This document shows, piece by piece, positions 45,886 to 54,287 of a DNA stretch of 64,000 nt. The DNA is from Arthrobacter sp. Soil736 (GTDB lineage: Bacteria; Actinomycetota; Actinomycetes; Actinomycetales; Micrococcaceae), in the NCBI RefSeq assembly GCF_001428005.1, contig NZ_LMSB01000001.1:297167-361166 (forward strand), in the 5' to 3' direction. Under the pieces are notes generated by a model that did no database searches, had not been told where the DNA came from, and worked only from the letters and a program-made list of their open reading frames with translations. The translations under genes and the position numbers were made by a program. The stretch's first letter is position 1. Every line of letters begins with the position of its first letter.

Positions 45886-47355
45886 ATGCTGAATTTTGAC
45901 CGCGACGTCGTCGTCGTAGGCGCCGGCCCCTCCGGGCTCACCGCGGCCCGTGCACTGAAGAAGGCCGGCCTCACCGTCGCCGTACTGGAAGCCCGCGACC
46001 GCGTGGGCGGCCGCACCTGGACCGACACCGTGGACGGGGCCGTGCTGGAAATCGGCGGCCAGTGGGTATCACCGGACCAGACGGCCCTCCTGGCACTCCT
46101 GGACGAGCTCGGCCTCGAGACCTATTCCCGCTACCGCGAAGGCGAGTCGGTCTACATCGGCGCGGACGGCACCCCCGTCCACTACACCGGGGAGTCTTTC
46201 CCGGTCAGTGCCACCACGGCCGCCGAAATGGACAAGCTCACGGGACTGCTCGACGCCCTGGCTGCTGAAATCGGTCCCACCGAGCCCTGGGCCCACCCTA
46301 AGTCGCGTGAGCTGGACACCATTTCGTTCCACCACTGGCTCCGCCAGAACTCCGCCGATGAGGAAGCCTGCAACAACATCGGCCTCTTCATCGCCGGTGG
46401 AATGCTGACCAAGCCGGCCCACGCCTTCTCCGCGCTGCAAGCCGTGCTGATGGCCGCCTCCGCCGGCTCCTTTAGCCACCTGACGGACGAGGACTTCATC
46501 CTGGACAAGCGGGTGATCGGCGGAATGCAGCAGGTATCCCTGCTGCAGGCAGCGGAACTGGGCGCCGACGTCGTGCTTGACAGCCCGGTGCGCACCATCA
46601 GCTGGGAACCGATCGCCGACGGCGGAAACAGCGCCGGTTACCGCGTCACCGCCGTTTCCGAGCGCGCCACCGTCAACGCCCGCTTCGTGATCATGGCCGT
46701 GCCGCCCAACCTGTACTCGCGCGTCTCCTTTGACCCGCCGCTGCCGCGCCGCCAGCACCAGATGCACCAGCACCAGTCGCTGGGCCTGGTGATCAAGGTG
46801 CACGCCGTCTACAGCACGCCGTTCTGGCGCGAGGACGGGCTGTCCGGCACCGGCTTCGGCGCCGGGTCCCTGGTCCAGGAGGTCTATGACAACACCAACC
46901 ACGGGGATTCGCGCGGAACCCTCGTCGGCTTCATCTCGGACGAAAAGGCCGACGCCGTGTTCGAACTCAGCGCGGAGGACCGCAAGCGCGCCGTCCTGGA
47001 ATCCATCGCCGGCTTCCTGGGAGAGAAGGCGCTGCAGCCGGAGGTCTACTACGAATCCGACTGGGGCTCGGAGCAGTGGACCCGCGGCGCGTACGCCTCC
47101 AGCTACGACCTCGGCGGCCTGCACCGCTACGGCAAGGACCAGCACGCGCCGGTGGGGCCCATCTACTGGTGCTCCTCGGACCTCGCCGCCGAGGGCTACC
47201 AGCACGTGGACGGCGCCGTCCGCATGGGCCAGTTCACGGCGGACCGCATCGCGGCGGCAGCCGGGAAGGCCCCGGCAGCCCAGAACACCGCAGCCCACAG
47301 CACCGCAGCGTTCGGCGAGGCAGAGCTGGCCGACGCCGCCGCCGTCGTCGGCTGA
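45886..47355 (+). CDS. puo: Putrescine oxidase (flavin monoamine oxidase family)
   Basis: The enzyme oxidises putrescine with oxygen to 4-aminobutanal, ammonia and hydrogen peroxide, the first step of putrescine catabolism. The 489-residue protein closely resembles Rhodococcus and Micrococcus-type putrescine oxidases as I recall them: VVVGAGPSGLTAARALKKAG FAD motif (about 6-25), VGGRTWTD, LEIGGQWVSPDQTAL, LFIAGGMLTKPAHAFSALQA, RQHQMHQHQSLGLVIKVHAV and a FAD-binding end YQHVDGAVRMGQ. A 30-residue Ala-rich tail follows. AGAGAGAGG precedes the ATG. A TetR operator lies directly upstream and a permease gene follows after 54 bp. Confidence 0.9.
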   Translation: MLNFDRDVVVVGAGPSGLTAARALKKAGLTVAVLEARDRVGGRTWTDTVDGAVLEIGGQWVSPDQTALLALLDELGLETYSRYREGESVYIGADGTPVHYTGESFPVSATTAAEMDKLTGLLDALAAEIGPTEPWAHPKSRELDTISFHHWLRQNSADEEACNNIGLFIAGGMLTKPAHAFSALQAVLMAASAGSFSHLTDEDFILDKRVIGGMQQVSLLQAAELGADVVLDSPVRTISWEPIADGGNSAGYRVTAVSERATVNARFVIMAVPPNLYSRVSFDPPLPRRQHQMHQHQSLGLVIKVHAVYSTPFWREDGLSGTGFGAGSLVQEVYDNTNHGDSRGTLVGFISDEKADAVFELSAEDRKRAVLESIAGFLGEKALQPEVYYESDWGSEQWTRGAYASSYDLGGLHRYGKDQHAPVGPIYWCSSDLAAEGYQHVDGAVRMGQFTADRIAAAAGKAPAAQNTAAHSTAAFGEAELADAAAVVG

Positions 47356-47409
47356 CACCCCGGCCCCCACCCATTCAACGACGAATGAATTTTCCGGAAA
47401 GGCAATCCC

Positions 47410-48933
47410 ATGAGCACCGAAGCCGCTGCCACCCAGGGCACGGACGCATCGCACAAGACGCTGAGTGAAAAGGGCCTGAAAGCCGGGTCCGTGGGGCTGA
47501 TCGGCGCGGTGGTGATCGGGGTGTCGTGCATCGCTCCGGCCTACACGCTCACCGCGGCGCTCGGTCCCACGGTGTCCGAGGTGGGCGTGCACCTGCCGGC
47601 TATTTTCCTCGTGGGGTTCATCCCCATGCTGCTCGTTGCGCTCGGGTATCGCGAACTGAACAACGCAATGCCCGACGCCGGGACTTCCTTCACGTGGGCA
47701 ACGCGGGCCTTTGGCCCGTGGATCGGCTGGATGGGCGGCTGGGGGCTGATCGCCGCCACCATCATCGTGCTGTCCAACCTGGCGGCTGTCGCCGTCGACT
47801 TCTTCTATCTCATGCTCTCGCAGCTGTTCGGCAACCCCGAACTCGCGGAGCTGACCGCCAACCTGCCGCTGAACATCGCCACCACCCTGGTGTTCATCGC
47901 CCTGGCGTGCTGGATTTCCTACCGGGGCATGGAAACCACCAAGGGCGTCCAGTACGTGCTGGTGGGCTTCCAGCTGCTGGTGCTCGGGTGGTTTGCGGTG
48001 TCCGCGTTCGTTCACGTGGCCAACGGCTCCGCCTTTGACGCCACGGCCATTTCGCCCGACTGGTTCAACCCCTTCGCCGTGGACTCCTTCTCCTCGTTTG
48101 CGGCCGGCGTTTCGCTCTCGATCTTCATCTACTGGGGCTGGGACGTGACGCTCACCATGAACGAGGAAACCAGGAATCCCGAAAAGACGCCCGGGCGGGC
48201 GGCGACCGTGACCGTCGTCGTCATCATGGCCATCTACATGACGGCCGCCCTGGCCACCCTGTCCTTCGCCGGGGTGGGCGAGACCGGGCTGGGCACCGGG
48301 AACCCGGACAACCAGTCCAGCATTTTCGCCGTGCTGTCCGGGCCGGTGATGGGCCCGTTCGCCATCCTGATGTCCCTGGCCATCCTCAGCAGCTCGGCGG
48401 CGTCGCTGCAGTCCACGTTTGTCTCCCCGGCCCGGACCCTGCTGTCCATGGGCCACTACAAGGCGCTGCCGCGGACCTTCGGCAGGGTCAGCCCGGCGTT
48501 CAAGTCCCCGAGTTATGCCACGATCGCCGCCGCCGTCGCGGCGGCAGCGTTCTATGTCATCACCAGGACCACCTCCGAGAACGCCCTGTGGGACACCATC
48601 ACGGCGCTGGGCATGATGATCTGCTTCTACTACGGCATCACGGCCGTGGCCTGCGTCTGGTTCTTCCGGGCCGTGGCGTTCAGCAGCGCCCGCGCGTTCT
48701 TCTTCAAGTTCCTGGCACCCCTGCTGGGCGGCGTGATCCTGCTGGTCATGTTCTTCAAGACGGCCTACGACTCGATGGACCCCGAATACGGATCAGGATC
48801 ATCCGTGGGCGGGGTGGGCATGGTGTTCATCCTGGGCATGGGCGTGATCCTGCTGGGCGTGGTGATCATGCTGGTGATGGCCAGGACCCGGCCGGAGTTC
48901 TTCAGGGGCCAGGTGCTGGCGCGGGGCTTGTAG
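47410..48933 (+). CDS. APC-superfamily amino acid/polyamine permease
   Basis: The 507-residue protein has about twelve membrane helices with the APC signature GVSCIAPAYTLTAAL near residue 38 and FTWATRAFGPWIGWMGGWG near 98. SIFIYWGWDVTLTMNEETRNP (about 236-256) is the conserved helix 6 region with the substrate-binding Trp-Gly-Trp-Asp. Its place 54 bp after the putrescine oxidase gene makes putrescine or a related amine the likely substrate, by inference. The ATG follows GGAAAGG. It was probably followed once by other genes; a decayed remnant begins 30 bp on. Confidence 0.87.
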   Translation: MSTEAAATQGTDASHKTLSEKGLKAGSVGLIGAVVIGVSCIAPAYTLTAALGPTVSEVGVHLPAIFLVGFIPMLLVALGYRELNNAMPDAGTSFTWATRAFGPWIGWMGGWGLIAATIIVLSNLAAVAVDFFYLMLSQLFGNPELAELTANLPLNIATTLVFIALACWISYRGMETTKGVQYVLVGFQLLVLGWFAVSAFVHVANGSAFDATAISPDWFNPFAVDSFSSFAAGVSLSIFIYWGWDVTLTMNEETRNPEKTPGRAATVTVVVIMAIYMTAALATLSFAGVGETGLGTGNPDNQSSIFAVLSGPVMGPFAILMSLAILSSSAASLQSTFVSPARTLLSMGHYKALPRTFGRVSPAFKSPSYATIAAAVAAAAFYVITRTTSENALWDTITALGMMICFYYGITAVACVWFFRAVAFSSARAFFFKFLAPLLGGVILLVMFFKTAYDSMDPEYGSGSSVGGVGMVFILGMGVILLGVVIMLVMARTRPEFFRGQVLARGL

Positions 48934-48966
48934 CGACTGGTCCGCGCGGGTGCGCGGTGGCGCAGC

Positions 48967-49258
48967 GCGGATCCGCGGGTCAACGTTGCCTTCGGCAAGA
49001 GGACGGAATGGGTGTCCGTGGCCGGAACCGCGGAAGTGGTCCGGGACCGGGCGAAGATCCGCGAACTGTGGACCCAAACCGTGGACGCATGGTTCCCGGA
49101 CGGGCCCGACACCCCCGAGGCGGTCCTGCTGCACGTCGATTCCGACTCCGCTGAACACTGGACGAGGCGGCACTGCAGCGACCGTGCTGCAGTGGGTCAA
49201 GTCCAAGGTCACCCACAGCCGCATGAGCGTCGGCGAAAGCCGGACCGTGGAGCTTTAA
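48967..49258 (+). pseudogene. Frameshifted remnant of a pyridoxamine 5'-phosphate oxidase-like stress protein
   Basis: From 48967 the frame reads ADPRVNVAFGKRTEWVSVAG, TAEVVRDRAKIRELWTQTVD and AWFPDGPDTPEAVLLHVDSD up to SAEHW, the C-terminal half of a general-stress-protein-26-type PPOX domain. At 49161-49166 the phase slips by one and homology continues in the next frame with GGTAATVLQWVKSKV and RTVEL, ending at a TAA. The N-terminal half is missing; the sequence abuts the permease stop. Truncation plus frameshift mark it as dead. Confidence 0.75.
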
Positions 49259-49269
49259 CCGGCTGGAAA

Positions 49270-49875
49270 TCAGAGCGAGCCGCCGGCGGCATCCGGCGTG
49301 CCGGAGTCATGTGTCCCGCCGCCGTGACCGCCGCCATGACCGCCGCCGTGGTGTCGGCGGTGACCGACATGGTGGCCACCGGGAGATCCGTGGTCACCGA
49401 CGCGTTCACGGGCGAGGAAATTTTCGATGTCGAAGAGGTTGTCCGCGCGGCGGGCGATGTTCAGGAGCGTGGACATGGAAGCGACCTCTTCGACCTGCTC
49501 CTTGAGGAACCAGAGCATGAACTGTTCGCCCAGGGGATCGTTTTCCTCCCGCGCGGCGGCGAAGAGCTCCTTGATGCGGTCGGTGACCTCAATCTCCTGG
49601 GCGAGGGCCAGGACGAGGGGTTCCTCCGCGGTCGTGAAATCGTTCCGGACGGGCTCGATCCCCGGGATGGTGATTTTGATCCCGCGGTCCAGGATGTACC
49701 GGACCATCATCATGGCGTGGTTGCGTTCCTCCAAGGACTGGCGGTAGAAGTGCTTGGCCAACTGGCGCAGGTCCTGCCCGTCAAACCATGCGGCAATGGC
49801 GATGTACTGGTGGGACGCGGCGAACTCGTTGCCTACTTGGCGGGCTAGCAGTTCGTTGAATGTTGTGGGGCTCAT
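49270..49875 (-). CDS. Bacterial ferritin with His/Gly-rich C-terminal tail
   Basis: Ferritins form 24-subunit shells that oxidise and store iron. Residues 1-150 are a classic non-haem ferritin: NELLARQVGNEFAASHQYIA, QSLEERNHAMMMVRYILDRG and FLKEQVEEVASMSTLL supply the Glu and His ferroxidase ligands (EF, ExxH, E, Q/E). From about residue 160 a tail extends for some 40 residues, with HHVGHRRHH and repeated GGGH units; typical bacterial ferritins end near 165-170. Such a tail could bind Ni, Zn, Cu or Fe. ATG 49875 follows GAGGAGG. It is monocistronic. Confidence 0.93.
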   Translation of the reverse strand: MSPTTFNELLARQVGNEFAASHQYIAIAAWFDGQDLRQLAKHFYRQSLEERNHAMMMVRYILDRGIKITIPGIEPVRNDFTTAEEPLVLALAQEIEVTDRIKELFAAAREENDPLGEQFMLWFLKEQVEEVASMSTLLNIARRADNLFDIENFLARERVGDHGSPGGHHVGHRRHHGGGHGGGHGGGTHDSGTPDAAGGSL

Positions 49876-50109
49876 GAGGCTCCTCCTCAAGTTGGTTCAA
49901 GGCAGAGCGCTGGATCACAGGGCCTTGACGGCCCGGCCTGACGGAGGGCCTGAACTGAGATTCCTCCGCCGGCGACTGCGGGTCAAGACCCTCCTGCTAC
50001 CGTTCCGGCAGCGGGTTTATGCGGGGAGGTTTGGGCCGCCCACCGTCGCCAGATGGGGGCAGCGGTTCTGCCGGTAGTGGGCAGCACGACCCCGGCGGTG
50101 CTGGTGCCG

Positions 50110-50295
50110 GCGACTGGACCGGGGGATCCACGGGCGAGACCTCAGTGGTCGAAGGCGCGGTCTGGCCGCGGCTCAACGCCGTCAAGGGTGGCCAGGCAAA
50201 GGCCGTCAACGACGACGTTTGGTTCCTCGGTCTTGGCCCGACAGGCGCACAAGCTCATCCTGAAGGACCTGCGGGCCGTGCTAGTCGACAGCTAA
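50110..50295 (+). pseudogene. C-terminal remnant of a siderophore-type substrate-binding protein
   Basis: The frame reads LNAVKGGQAKAVNDDVWFLG followed by LGPTGA, then shifts phase between 50241 and 50255 and continues KLILKDLRAVLVDS to a TAA. This is the last part of an iron-siderophore ABC transporter binding protein (FecB-like), whose C-termini typically read VDDDVWFLGLGPTGA...ILDDL. The signal peptide, lipobox and first lobe are absent. Nothing upstream to the ferritin gene (49876-50109) looks coding. Confidence 0.6.
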
Positions 50296-50384
50296 GACCA
50301 AAACAAGAACGACGGCGCCAGTCACCCCAAAAGGTGGCGGGCGCGCCGTCGGCATTTATTGCTGCTGGTCGGCGGATCTGGCGG

Positions 50385-50415
50385 GGCCGCCATCCGGAAG
50401 CCCCGGATGGCGGCC
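50385..50415. terminator. GC-rich hairpin between SBP remnant and MFS gene
   Basis: A 13-bp perfect stem (GGCCGCCATCCGG / CCGGATGGCGGCC) with a 5-base loop lies 48 bp past the MFS stop. No strong T tract follows on either strand, so termination activity is uncertain. Confidence 0.4.
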
Positions 50416-50462
50416 TTCGCCTTTGGTGCTTCCTAAAGCCCTGGTCCCGAAGAGGGGCCGCT

Positions 50463-51803
50463 TCAGGCCGCCGGTGCCGGCTCCGTCACCTTCAAGGGTT
50501 CGATCTTGCCCATGACGAACAGGTAGTTGGCGGCACCGATGAGCGAGACGGCGCCGATCACGGCGAGCGGCGCCACGAACGATCCGGTCTGGTCAACAAG
50601 TACGCCGATCAGGATCGGGGTGAAGATGCCCGCCAGGTTGGAGGCGAAGTTCTGCAGGCCGCCGATGGAGCCCACATGCCGTGAGCTGGGTGCGACGTCG
50701 GCCGGCAGCGACCAGATGCCGGTGGCGGCAACGGTGAGGCTGGAGTACGCGACGGACAGCAGCGCGAGGGCCATCCACGCTTCGGGAACCAGTGCCGCGA
50801 ACATGATGACGGAGCCGCCTGCGAGGCCGCCGGCAATGGCGGTCTTGCGGACCTTGGTGACGGATGCCCCGGCCCGTACTGCGCGGTCGGCCAGATAGCC
50901 GCCGAGCCAGCCGCACAGCACGGCGCAGATGCCGGGGATGGCGCCAAAGAAGCCGAGCTTCAGGAGGTCGAAGCCGCGTTCCTTCACGAGGTAGCTCGGG
51001 AAGAAGGTGATGAAGAAGTAGATGGCGCTGTTCAGGCAGAAGAAGCCGAACATCATGCTGAGGACGGTGCGGTACTTGAAGAGTGACCGCCACGGCAGCT
51101 TGGCGGCTCCGGCATCATCGCTGGCTTCGCCGCGGGCGCCGCCTTCTTCGATGTAGGCCAGCTCGGCCGCATTGGCTCCGGGGTGTTCCTGCGGGCTGCG
51201 GTACACCTTCCACCAGACGGCGGCCCAGATGAGTCCGGCGACGCCGATGATGATGAAGACCGCGTGCCAGGAGGTGAGCGCCACGATCAGGGTGACGATG
51301 GGCAGCGCGATGACGGCGCCCACCCGCGATCCGGAGTCCCAGATGCTCGTGGCGAAGGCCCGCTCCCGGACCGGGAACCAGGTGGCCACCACCTTGGCGG
51401 CAGTGCTGGGGGCCGGGCTTTCGCCGACGCCGAGGAGGAACCTGGCGGCGAAGAGCGACCAGAAGCTCGTCGCGGCGGCGGTCACCATGGTGAAGACGGA
51501 CCACCACACCGCCGCCAGCGAGAATGACCGGCGCGGTCCCACCTTGTCCACGTACCAGCCGGCGGCGAGCTGGCAGAAGTCGTAGGCCCAGAAGAAGGCG
51601 GCGAAGATGAGTCCCTGCTGCGTGGCGGTGAGCTCGAAGTCCTTGCCCATGAACGGCAGGGCGACGCTCAGGCTTGAGCGGTCAAGGTAGTTGATGCTGA
51701 GCCCGATGAAGGCGAGCCAGATGATGACCCAGCGTTTCCGGGTCATCAGGCGCGGTGGTGTGGGGGATGACTTGGTGGCGGTCTTGCTTCCGAGCGCAGT
51801 CAT
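50463..51803 (-). CDS. MFS transporter, anion:cation symporter (acid sugar) type
   Basis: The 446-residue protein has twelve membrane helices and the ACS-family start RWVIIWLAFIGLSINYLDRS, with the conserved Asn-Tyr-Leu-Asp-Arg. DKVGPRR is the helix 2-3 loop and FLLGVGESPAPSTAAKVVA the helix 4 motif. ACS members such as galactonate and glucarate transporters import hexonates or hexarates with protons. It diverges from an FCD/GntR gene, with two copies of a TCATATAG word in the shared promoter. The operon for acid-sugar breakdown lies beyond that regulator, so an aldonate is the likely substrate. Confidence 0.88.
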   Translation of the reverse strand: MTALGSKTATKSSPTPPRLMTRKRWVIIWLAFIGLSINYLDRSSLSVALPFMGKDFELTATQQGLIFAAFFWAYDFCQLAAGWYVDKVGPRRSFSLAAVWWSVFTMVTAAATSFWSLFAARFLLGVGESPAPSTAAKVVATWFPVRERAFATSIWDSGSRVGAVIALPIVTLIVALTSWHAVFIIIGVAGLIWAAVWWKVYRSPQEHPGANAAELAYIEEGGARGEASDDAGAAKLPWRSLFKYRTVLSMMFGFFCLNSAIYFFITFFPSYLVKERGFDLLKLGFFGAIPGICAVLCGWLGGYLADRAVRAGASVTKVRKTAIAGGLAGGSVIMFAALVPEAWMALALLSVAYSSLTVAATGIWSLPADVAPSSRHVGSIGGLQNFASNLAGIFTPILIGVLVDQTGSFVAPLAVIGAVSLIGAANYLFVMGKIEPLKVTEPAPAA

Positions 51804-51884
51804 GCGGTCTCCTTCGACGTGAACATGGCTTCGGGTGCCTGGGCACCGGCGGGAGGGAAGACGCCGAAGATGTCGGCGCCAAAA

Positions 51885-51914
51885 TCATATAGGAATCTGG
51901 TTAATCATATAGAT
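51885..51914. promoter_or_regulatory. Candidate GntR operator before the MFS gene
   Basis: TCATATAGGAAT (51885) and TCATATAGAT (51905) lie 20 bp apart between the divergent MFS and GntR genes. The same 11-bp word TCATATAGGAA forms an inverted repeat before the dehydratase operon at 52867-52898. Confidence 0.6.
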
Positions 51915-52028
51915 AATGTGATCCGGATCAAGTCCTGCCCGAAAAAAGTTCCGCACCCCGTTCGCGGAGCGCCGTGGCTTATGATTCCCCAAGCGAGTCC
52001 CGTCAGACCAGAACCAAGAGGTAAGCAC

Positions 52029-52757
52029 GTGCCACCACGTCAATCAACCGATGCTTCACGAGGCAAAGCCGCTGTCAGCGACGTCTATTCGTCCATGCGC
52101 GCCGCCATCCTGGAGGGCGAAATTGCGCCGGGCACGCGCATCAACATCGATGCAGTTGCGCGCAGCCTCGGCGTCTCCCAGACGCCGGTGCGCGAAGTGC
52201 TGCAGCGCCTCGAGGGCGACAACCTGGTGGTCTACAGCCCCGGGCGCGGCTACAGCACCACCCCGCTGCTGGGGCTGGCCGAGCTGCGGTCGCTGTTTGA
52301 ATTCCGGCTCCTCGTGGAGCCCTGGGCGGCGCGCTCGGCCGCGGTGGACCGGCTGGCGAATCCTGCGGCGGCCCTGGGGAAGGAGCTCGCCGGGTTCCGG
52401 GAAACCATGGCCGCGACGGGAGACCTGCGGCAGGACCTGGTGGCCCATGACACCCGCTTTCACGACACCATCCTCGCGGCCTCGGGCAATCCGGTGGTCC
52501 GCCACGCCTTCGCCCAGACGCACTGCCACCTCCACACCTTCCGCCTGTACCCCGCCGACGTCGACGGCGCCATCACCGTGGCCGAGCATTCGGCCGTCCG
52601 GGATGCGATCGAGGCGTGCCTGCCGGAGCAGGCCGAGGCCGCGATGGCGGAACACATCCGCAACTCCTTTGACCGCTTCGCCCAGGCCTTCGAGGGCCAT
52701 GCAGAACTGTCGCCCCTGGAGGACGGCGGACCGCCCCGGAAGCGGATCATCAGGTAG
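52029..52757 (+). CDS. GntR-family (FCD/FadR subfamily) regulator
   Basis: The 242-residue protein has a winged helix (about 12-75) with VYSSMRAAILEGEIAPGTRI and SLGVSQTPVREVLQRLEGDN. An all-helical FCD ligand domain follows, with the metal-binding His and Asp positions in LVAHDTRFHDTIL and the distal His near HIRNSF. FCD regulators sense organic or sugar acids through a bound metal. GTG 52029 follows AAGAGGT. It sits between the MFS transporter and the dehydratase operon and probably represses both through the shared TCATATAGGAA sites. Confidence 0.88.
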   Translation: MPPRQSTDASRGKAAVSDVYSSMRAAILEGEIAPGTRINIDAVARSLGVSQTPVREVLQRLEGDNLVVYSPGRGYSTTPLLGLAELRSLFEFRLLVEPWAARSAAVDRLANPAAALGKELAGFRETMAATGDLRQDLVAHDTRFHDTILAASGNPVVRHAFAQTHCHLHTFRLYPADVDGAITVAEHSAVRDAIEACLPEQAEAAMAEHIRNSFDRFAQAFEGHAELSPLEDGGPPRKRIIR

Positions 52758-52779
52758 GCGGTACCCTCGCCGCACCTCA

Positions 52780-52808
52780 GCCCCGGCCTTTGTGGCCGGG
52801 GCATTTTT
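52780..52808 (+). terminator. Intrinsic terminator after gntR
   Basis: The stem GCCCCGGCC / GGCCGGGGC with loop TTTGT is followed by ATTTTT. It separates gntR from the dehydratase operon. Confidence 0.88.
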
Positions 52809-52866
52809 CTGTCCCGTGGCGCCTATAAAGACGGGATCCGGGCCCAGGGCTTGATCTGGGTCACAG

Positions 52867-52898
52867 TTCCTATATGATTACCGAAATTCATATAGGAA
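52867..52898. promoter_or_regulatory. Inverted-repeat operator before the dehydratase operon
   Basis: TTCCTATATGA (52867-52877) and TCATATAGGAA (52888-52898) are exact inverse copies separated by 10 bp, about 40 bp before the start codon. The half-site matches the word before the MFS gene, pointing to one regulator. Confidence 0.72.
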
Positions 52899-52940
52899 AT
52901 CATGCAAACCCCTCCAGCACGGCCACGAGAGAAGAGATCC

Positions 52941-54287
52941 ATGCCTTCCATCACCTCCATCACCACCCAGGACGTCCGCTTCCCGACGTCCCTGGAACTC
53001 GACGGCTCCGACGCGGTCAACGTCGATCCCGACTACTCCGCCGCCTATGTAGTGATCCGCACCGACGCGGGCGACGAAGGCCACGGCTTTGTGTTCAGCT
53101 GCGGCCGCGGCAACGAGATCCTGACAGCCGCCATCGACGCCTACGCCCGCCTGCTCATGGGCCGGGACATCGATGAGCTGATCTACGACCTGGGCGGCGC
53201 GTCCAAGCGCCTCATCCACGATTCGCAGCTGCGCTGGCTGGGACCGGAAAAGGGCGTGACGCAGATGGCCTGCGGCGCCCTCGTCAGCGCCCTGTGGGAC
53301 ATCCGCGCCCGCCGCGAGAACAAGCCCCTGTGGCTCCTGCTGAGCGAAATGTCCCCCGAGGAGATCGTGGACGTGGTGGACTTCACCCACATCCGCGACG
53401 CCCTCAACCCCCAGCAGGCGCTGGACATCCTGCGCGCCGGCCAGGACGGCAAGGCAGCCCGCATCGCCGCGCTGCAGGCCGACGGCTACCCCGCCTACAC
53501 CACCTCGCCGGGCTGGCTGGGCTACAGCGACGAAAAACTGGTCCGGCTGAGCAGGGAAGCGGCCGCAGACGGCTTTTCCATGATCAAGCTCAAAGTGGGC
53601 GGCGACATCAACGACGACCGCCGCCGCATGGCGATGGCCCGCCAGGCCGTGGGAGACCTCCCGATCGCGATCGACGCCAACCAGCGCTGGGAAGTGTCCG
53701 AGGCCATCGAGTGGGTCAACCAGCTGGCCGAGTTCAACCCGTACTGGATCGAAGAACCCACCAGCACCGACGACATCCTGGGCCACGCCGAGATCCGGAA
53801 GGGCATTTCGCCCGTGCGCGTTGCCACCGGTGAGGCCGTGGCCAGCCGGATCGTGTTCAAACAGCTCCTGCAGGCCGGCGCCATCGACGTCCTCCAGCTC
53901 GACTCCACCCGCGTGGGCGGCGTCAACGAGAACATCGCCAACCTCCTGCTGGCGGCGAAGTTCGGCGTGCCCGTGTGCCCGCATGCCGGCGGCGTGGGAC
54001 TCTGCGAACTGGTCCAGCACTTCTCCTTCTTCGATTTCGCCGCCGTCAGCGGCAGCCAGGAAGGCCGCATGATCGAATACGTCGACCACCTGCACGAACA
54101 CTTCGCGGAGCCCGTCCGGATCGTCAACGCACGCTACGCCGCGCCGAAGCTCCCGGGCACCGGCGCCGAAATGTTCAGCGCCGCACGCACCCGCTGGGAG
54201 TTCCCCGCCGGCGCAGGCTGGCAGGAAGTGGGCAACCGGGCAGCCGTCACGGGCGCCTCGCTGGCTCCCGCGGGGGCCGGCCGATGA
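52941..54287 (+). CDS. Enolase-superfamily sugar-acid dehydratase (L-fuconate dehydratase type)
   Basis: The enzyme removes water from an aldonate to give a 2-keto-3-deoxy acid. The 448-residue protein belongs to the fuconate dehydratase branch of the mandelate racemase group: KxK at 216-218 (MIKLKVGG), metal ligands Asp245 in IAIDANQRW, Glu271 in IEEPTSTDD and Glu298 in ATGEAV, and general base His348 in [10 protein letters not shown]. The end [13 protein letters not shown] is characteristic of this branch. L-fuconate and the stereochemically similar D-arabinonate are the best guesses. It is first in a three-gene operon with ATGA overlap to the next gene. Confidence 0.85.
   Translation: MPSITSITTQDVRFPTSLELDGSDAVNVDPDYSAAYVVIRTDAGDEGHGFVFSCGRGNEILTAAIDAYARLLMGRDIDELIYDLGGASKRLIHDSQLRWLGPEKGVTQMACGALVSALWDIRARRENKPLWLLLSEMSPEEIVDVVDFTHIRDALNPQQALDILRAGQDGKAARIAALQADGYPAYTTSPGWLGYSDEKLVRLSREAAADGFSMIKLKVGGDINDDRRRMAMARQAVGDLPIAIDANQRWEVSEAIEWVNQLAEFNPYWIEEPTSTDDILGHAEIRKGISPVRVATGEAVASRIVFKQLLQAGAIDVLQLDSTRVGGVNENIANLLLAAKFGVPVCPHAGGVGLCELVQHFSFFDFAAVSGSQEGRMIEYVDHLHEHFAEPVRIVNARYAAPKLPGTGAEMFSAARTRWEFPAGAGWQEVGNRAAVTGASLAPAGAGR

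Noticed and set aside
46069-48456. Nearly 800-codon open frame antisense to puo and the permease
   Set aside because: Both plus-strand genes have clear family motifs; the antisense product is Gly/Arg/His-rich without recognisable motifs or a ribosome binding site.
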